NCBI RefSeq assembly: GCF_001613345.1
Contig: NZ_BDCE01000046.1
Span: 62,001 to 126,000 of the forward strand
Direction of reading: 5' to 3'
Length of the DNA: 64,000 nt
Source: Nocardia uniformis NBRC 13702
GTDB lineage: Bacteria; Actinomycetota; Actinomycetes; Mycobacteriales; Mycobacteriaceae
The notes below the pieces were generated by a model, which saw nothing but the letters and a program-made list of their open reading frames with translations, was not told where the DNA came from and ran no database searches. This document shows positions 61,119 to 64,000 of the stretch, in pieces (positions within the stretch are counted from its first letter, which is position 1; the number at the start of each line of letters is the position of its first letter). A program made the translations under genes and the position numbers.

Positions 61119-61739
61119 CTACAGGGGCTGAATGGATTCGGCGAGCGCATGGGCGGCGGCGCGGTCCACCGGTGCGTCCGCATTGCCGAGCCAGGTGATC
61201 CACCAGCGTTCATCGCCGGAGCTCACCACCGCGGCATACACCTCCGCCTGCGGATCGTCATCTGCGAACCGCACCCGGTAGAAGCATGAATCACCGTCCA
61301 CCTCACGGCCTTTCACCTCCCTGTTCTCCCGATCGACGCGCTCACCCGAGGAAGGGAGGAAGAACTCACCCATGCCGGAGCCCAGCGTGCAGGCGGCCTT
61401 GGCATTGTCGGATTCCGCGGACGCGAAGAGTGAGGAGTCCAGCTTGCCGAGCAGGATCGCGCCTTCTCCGCCGGGCTGCTCGAGCGCCACCTGGCCGTAG
61501 ACGAGGCGGCCGCCACCCTCCTGTGACGCCTCCTGCCAACCCTCCGGTGCGACGAAACTCATTCCGGCGGCCTCACTTACGATGCGGTCGGCCGCGTCGG
61601 AGTTCGAACGCCATTGGGATACGGCCAGGTACGCGACGCCTGTCAGCGAGCCGATCAAGAGGACAGCGCACGCGGCAATAGTCCACCGGGCCGTACGCCG
61701 CGACACCGTGGGTGGCGGCTGGGACTGGTTCGGGTCCAC
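61119..61739 (-). CDS. Apa-like membrane-anchored cell-surface protein
   Basis: A 206-residue protein with one N-terminal membrane helix (ARWTIAACAVLLIGSLTGVA) and an outer domain recognisable as the core of the mycobacterial alanine- and proline-rich antigen Apa: AILLGKLDSSLFASAESDNA, MGEFFLPSSGERV and WLGNADAPVDRAAAHALAES match it closely. The proline-rich arms of Apa, which carry its mannosylation, are missing. Apa binds fibronectin in M. tuberculosis; whether this shorter form does is unknown. Confidence 0.82.
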   Translation of the reverse strand: MDPNQSQPPPTVSRRTARWTIAACAVLLIGSLTGVAYLAVSQWRSNSDAADRIVSEAAGMSFVAPEGWQEASQEGGGRLVYGQVALEQPGGEGAILLGKLDSSLFASAESDNAKAACTLGSGMGEFFLPSSGERVDRENREVKGREVDGDSCFYRVRFADDDPQAEVYAAVVSSGDERWWITWLGNADAPVDRAAAHALAESIQPL

Positions 61740-61801
61740 CCGGTGACGTTAACAAAGGGGCTGGTCAAGGCGGTGGAGGTTGGCCATCGCCACGCCGTCC
61801 C

Positions 61802-61834
61802 GTCATTCCGGCGTGCTTTTTGGCCGGAATCCAC
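61802..61834. repeat. Palindromic repeat element, half copy 4
   Basis: GTCATTCCGGCGTGC followed by GGCCGGAATCCAC corresponds to the left half of the palindromic element near acpS. The right half is absent. Confidence 0.7.
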
Positions 61835-61857
61835 CTTCGATCGGTACGAGGCGTCGA

Positions 61858-62304
61858 TCACCACACTGCGGGCCGCACCCGTCCCGGTGTGACCACGCGG
61901 GCCAAGGCACTACGCAATTCGACAACCCCACCGTCGCCCAGCGTTGTCGCCCACCCTCCGGTGAATTCGGCGATGGCCGCGTCGGCCGCACGGGTGCACG
62001 CCCAGCCGCGTCCGGTCAAGGTGATGAGGCGGGCACGAGAATCGTGGGGGTGCGGATTGCGTTCGGCGTACCCCTTGCGCACCAGTTCGTCGACCATCTG
62101 GCTGGCGGCCTGTTTGGTGACGCCGAGGTGTTCGGCGATCTCGCCCACGGTCGCTCCGTGCGGGGCCATGCGCACGAAGGCGAAGCCGTGGGTCGGGCGC
62201 ACATCGGTGAATCCGGCGGCGACGACGCCCGCGTGGATGGCATCGGTGACCTCGGCGGCCGCGGCGAGCAGCAGTAGCGGCAGATCCTGCGCGGATTCGG
62301 GCAT
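61858..62304 (-). CDS. MarR family transcriptional regulator
   Basis: A 148-residue winged-helix protein: ATVGEIAEHLGVTKQAASQM is the recognition helix-turn-helix and NPHPHDSRARLITLTGRG the wing with the DSR-AR-I-LT motif. It is divergent from the cupin gene at 62391, with strong palindromes between them. The start is placed at ATG 62302-62304; an ATG at 62326-62328 is the alternative. Confidence 0.88.
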   Translation of the reverse strand: MPESAQDLPLLLLAAAAEVTDAIHAGVVAAGFTDVRPTHGFAFVRMAPHGATVGEIAEHLGVTKQAASQMVDELVRKGYAERNPHPHDSRARLITLTGRGWACTRAADAAIAEFTGGWATTLGDGGVVELRSALARVVTPGRVRPAVW

Positions 62305-62321
62305 GACTGGAATTTTGACAC

Positions 62322-62347
62322 TTGACATGAAAGTCAACAAGCTTGAC
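62322..62347. promoter_or_regulatory. Overlapping MarR operator palindromes
   Basis: TTGACATGAAAGTCAA (62322-62337) and GTCAACAAGCTTGAC (62333-62347) are overlapping inverted repeats built from TTGAC/GTCAA arms. TTGACA also occurs twice at 62315 and 62322. They sit directly between the MarR and cupin genes and are the best operator in this half of the window. Confidence 0.65.
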
Positions 62348-62390
62348 TATCTATCGAATAGGCAAGCTGCTTGACTAAAGGGAGAAATTC

Positions 62391-62765
62391 ATGCCTGTGA
62401 TCCGTGCTGCCGAAACCGTCGTTCACGAAATGCACAACACCCGCTTCACGGCTATGGTCCGGCCCGGAACGGGTAGCACCGAACTGTGCGTTTGGCGGAT
62501 CGAGATCGCCCCCGGCACCGTGGGCGTCGCGCACACCATTCACCGGGAGGAAGCCTTCGTTGTCCTGTCGGGCACGGCGATCCTCACTATCGATGGTGAG
62601 GCATCGCCCGTGGAGGTCGGTGACGCCGCCGTGGCCAATGCGGGCTCGATCATCAGCCTCACCAATCCGGGCGCGGATCCGGCCACGCTCCTGGTGACCA
62701 CCTCGGTCGGTTTCACCGGCGAACTCCCGGACGGCACCATCGTGAACCCGCCGTGGGTGAACTGA
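62391..62765 (+). CDS. Small cupin domain protein
   Basis: A 124-residue single cupin. The metal-binding motif is HTIHREEAFVVLSGTAILTI, and the second motif lies around NAGSIISLTN. The reaction is not predictable. It is divergent from a MarR regulator with operator palindromes in between, so it is probably induced by the MarR ligand. Confidence 0.9.
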   Translation: MPVIRAAETVVHEMHNTRFTAMVRPGTGSTELCVWRIEIAPGTVGVAHTIHREEAFVVLSGTAILTIDGEASPVEVGDAAVANAGSIISLTNPGADPATLLVTTSVGFTGELPDGTIVNPPWVN

Positions 62766-62934
62766 CCTGCGATCGCTCGTCCACGGTGAAACGACAAGGG
62801 CGAGACCGTTTTACGATTTCGCCCGCTTCGGTGCCGGTCATGGCGGAAGGTGATCGACAACTCGCACGGTGCCCGTTATCGATCTGTAACGTGGGGCGAG
62901 GGATCGATGTACCCGATACAAGGAGTTGAATACC

Positions 62935-63987
62935 GTGGAGGAGGTCTTGCGGCCGCTTATCGTCTTCGGCGGCACACTCGCTGTCTCCGTCGTCGCCGGA
63001 TTGCTGGTCGACCGCGTGTTGCGCTACAGCGGCAATCGGCGTCCGGGATCACATGTGGCGACCCTGCTGCGCCGTATCCAGCTGCCCCTCCAGGCGTTAC
63101 TCGCCACGGCCGGTTTGCATTTCACCTATCCGCTGGCACAGCTGGACCTGGACCAGGATGAGGTGATCCGCGGCGTGCTCGCCACCCTGGCGATTATGTC
63201 CGCGGCCTGGCTGGCCATGCGCACCGCCGATACGGTGGCCGAGAACACGCTCAACAAGTACGCCACCCGCACCGCGGATACCGCGCGGGTGCGGCGCCTG
63301 CACACCCAACTCGGTCTGGTTCGCCGCATCATCACCACCGTCCTGGCCGTGACGACCGCCGCGGTGGCCATGCTGATCCTGTTCCCCAGCCTGCGCACCC
63401 TCGGCACCTCACTGCTGGCTTCGGCGGGCGTGTTCGGCATCATCGCCGGTGTGGCCGCTCAGTCGACCCTCGGCAATCTCATGGCCGGACTACAGATCGC
63501 ATTCGGCGATTCGGTGAAGATCGGCGACACCGTGGTGGTCGAGGGGGAGTGGGGCACCATCGAGGAGATCACCCTGACCTTCCTCACCGTCCGCATCTGG
63601 GACGACCGCCGACTGACCATGCCGGTCTCGTATTTCAACAGCAAACCCTATGAGAACTGGTCCAAGGGCGGCCCGCAGATCACCGGCACCGTCTTCCTGT
63701 ACCTGGACCACACCACGCCGGTACCGGAACTGCGCCAGCACCTGCACGACTATCTGCGCGGACGCGAGGACTGGGACGGACGCTCCTGGAATCTGCTGGT
63801 CACCGACAGCATGCCGACCAGCATTGTGGTGCGCGCGTCCATGTCGGCCCGCAACGCCGACGATGTGTGGAATCTGCGCTGCGCCGTGCGTGAGGAACTG
63901 CTGGGCTGGCTGACCCGCAACCACCCCTACGCACTGCCCAAGATCCCGACCGCCATGGTGGCCGGGGCGCCTGCCATGGCGGAATAG
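62935..63987 (+). CDS. Small-conductance mechanosensitive channel (MscS family)
   Basis: A 350-residue channel. Four hydrophobic helices occupy residues 7-160 (PLIVFGGTLAVSVVAGLLVD; IITTVLAVTTAAVAMLILF), followed by the MscS core: LLASAGVFGIIAGVAAQSTL and GNLMAGLQIAFGDSVKIGDT, then VVVEGEWGTIEEITLTFLTV and VPVSYF-like strands. It opens under membrane tension to protect against osmotic shock. The start is GTG 62935, 9 bases after AAGGAG. Confidence 0.92.
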   Translation: MEEVLRPLIVFGGTLAVSVVAGLLVDRVLRYSGNRRPGSHVATLLRRIQLPLQALLATAGLHFTYPLAQLDLDQDEVIRGVLATLAIMSAAWLAMRTADTVAENTLNKYATRTADTARVRRLHTQLGLVRRIITTVLAVTTAAVAMLILFPSLRTLGTSLLASAGVFGIIAGVAAQSTLGNLMAGLQIAFGDSVKIGDTVVVEGEWGTIEEITLTFLTVRIWDDRRLTMPVSYFNSKPYENWSKGGPQITGTVFLYLDHTTPVPELRQHLHDYLRGREDWDGRSWNLLVTDSMPTSIVVRASMSARNADDVWNLRCAVREELLGWLTRNHPYALPKIPTAMVAGAPAMAE

Positions 63988-64000
63988 GCGGCAGCGCGTC

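Overview
The window comes from a high-GC, mycolic-acid-type actinobacterium of the order Mycobacteriales, most probably Nocardia or a close relative. The evidence is a single-chain type I fatty acid synthase of about 3,116 residues (41.8-51.1 kb) followed by acpS, a DUF7159 protein, bcp, a DUF3618 membrane protein and an Apa-like protein. The fas-acpS-bcp-DUF3618 order resembles the Mycobacterium tuberculosis fas locus. Genus is an inference; there is no rRNA to settle it.

Left flank (1-8.2 kb): a partial FAD monooxygenase diverges from a TetR gene with two operator-like repeats between them. An XRE regulator lies immediately upstream of a TIR-NB-ARC-TPR receptor. Then come a 2-hydroxyacid dehydrogenase, a DUF4231 membrane protein, a frameshifted alpha/beta hydrolase and long stretches of decayed sequence.

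Accessory block (8.2-41.3 kb): a mobilizable, plasmid-derived element with its tyrosine integrase beside the 3' end of a tRNA-Leu(UAG) gene. Most genes are on the minus strand: an AbrB-like regulator, integrase, DUF2637 protein, DUF4192 protein and DprA-like protein; then adenine methylase, DUF932 protein, ParB-like protein, prim-pol, cytosine methylase, SSB and a MobF relaxase-helicase. Many small unknown genes lie between them, and strong hairpins follow several of the stop codons. No type IV secretion ATPase or FtsK-like translocase is visible, so transfer would need help from elsewhere. I could not find the left attachment site.

Three candidate immune modules lie in or beside this block: XRE/TIR-NB-ARC-TPR (2.1-4.9 kb), an unusual two-gene helicase/TIR-like/nuclease operon (8.3-10.4 kb) and a NACHT protein with six predicted membrane segments (35.5-37.5 kb). 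The 8.3-10.4 kb operon is the best candidate for an undescribed system. Its first protein joins one RecA-like helicase lobe, a TIR-like fold and an Mrr-like nuclease; its second is a separate PD-(D/E)XK-like nuclease, and the two reading frames overlap by 4 bp.

Core chromosome (41.3-64 kb): fas and acpS, a TetR regulator, DUF7159, bcp, DUF3618, an excalibur-domain secreted protein, a divergent pirin/MarR pair, a crotonase, a DUF4132 protein, a VOC protein, an Apa-like protein, a divergent MarR/cupin pair and a MscS channel. Palindromic repeats and two short tandem arrays cluster around acpS. Frame disruptions occur only in the accessory half; this core half appears intact.
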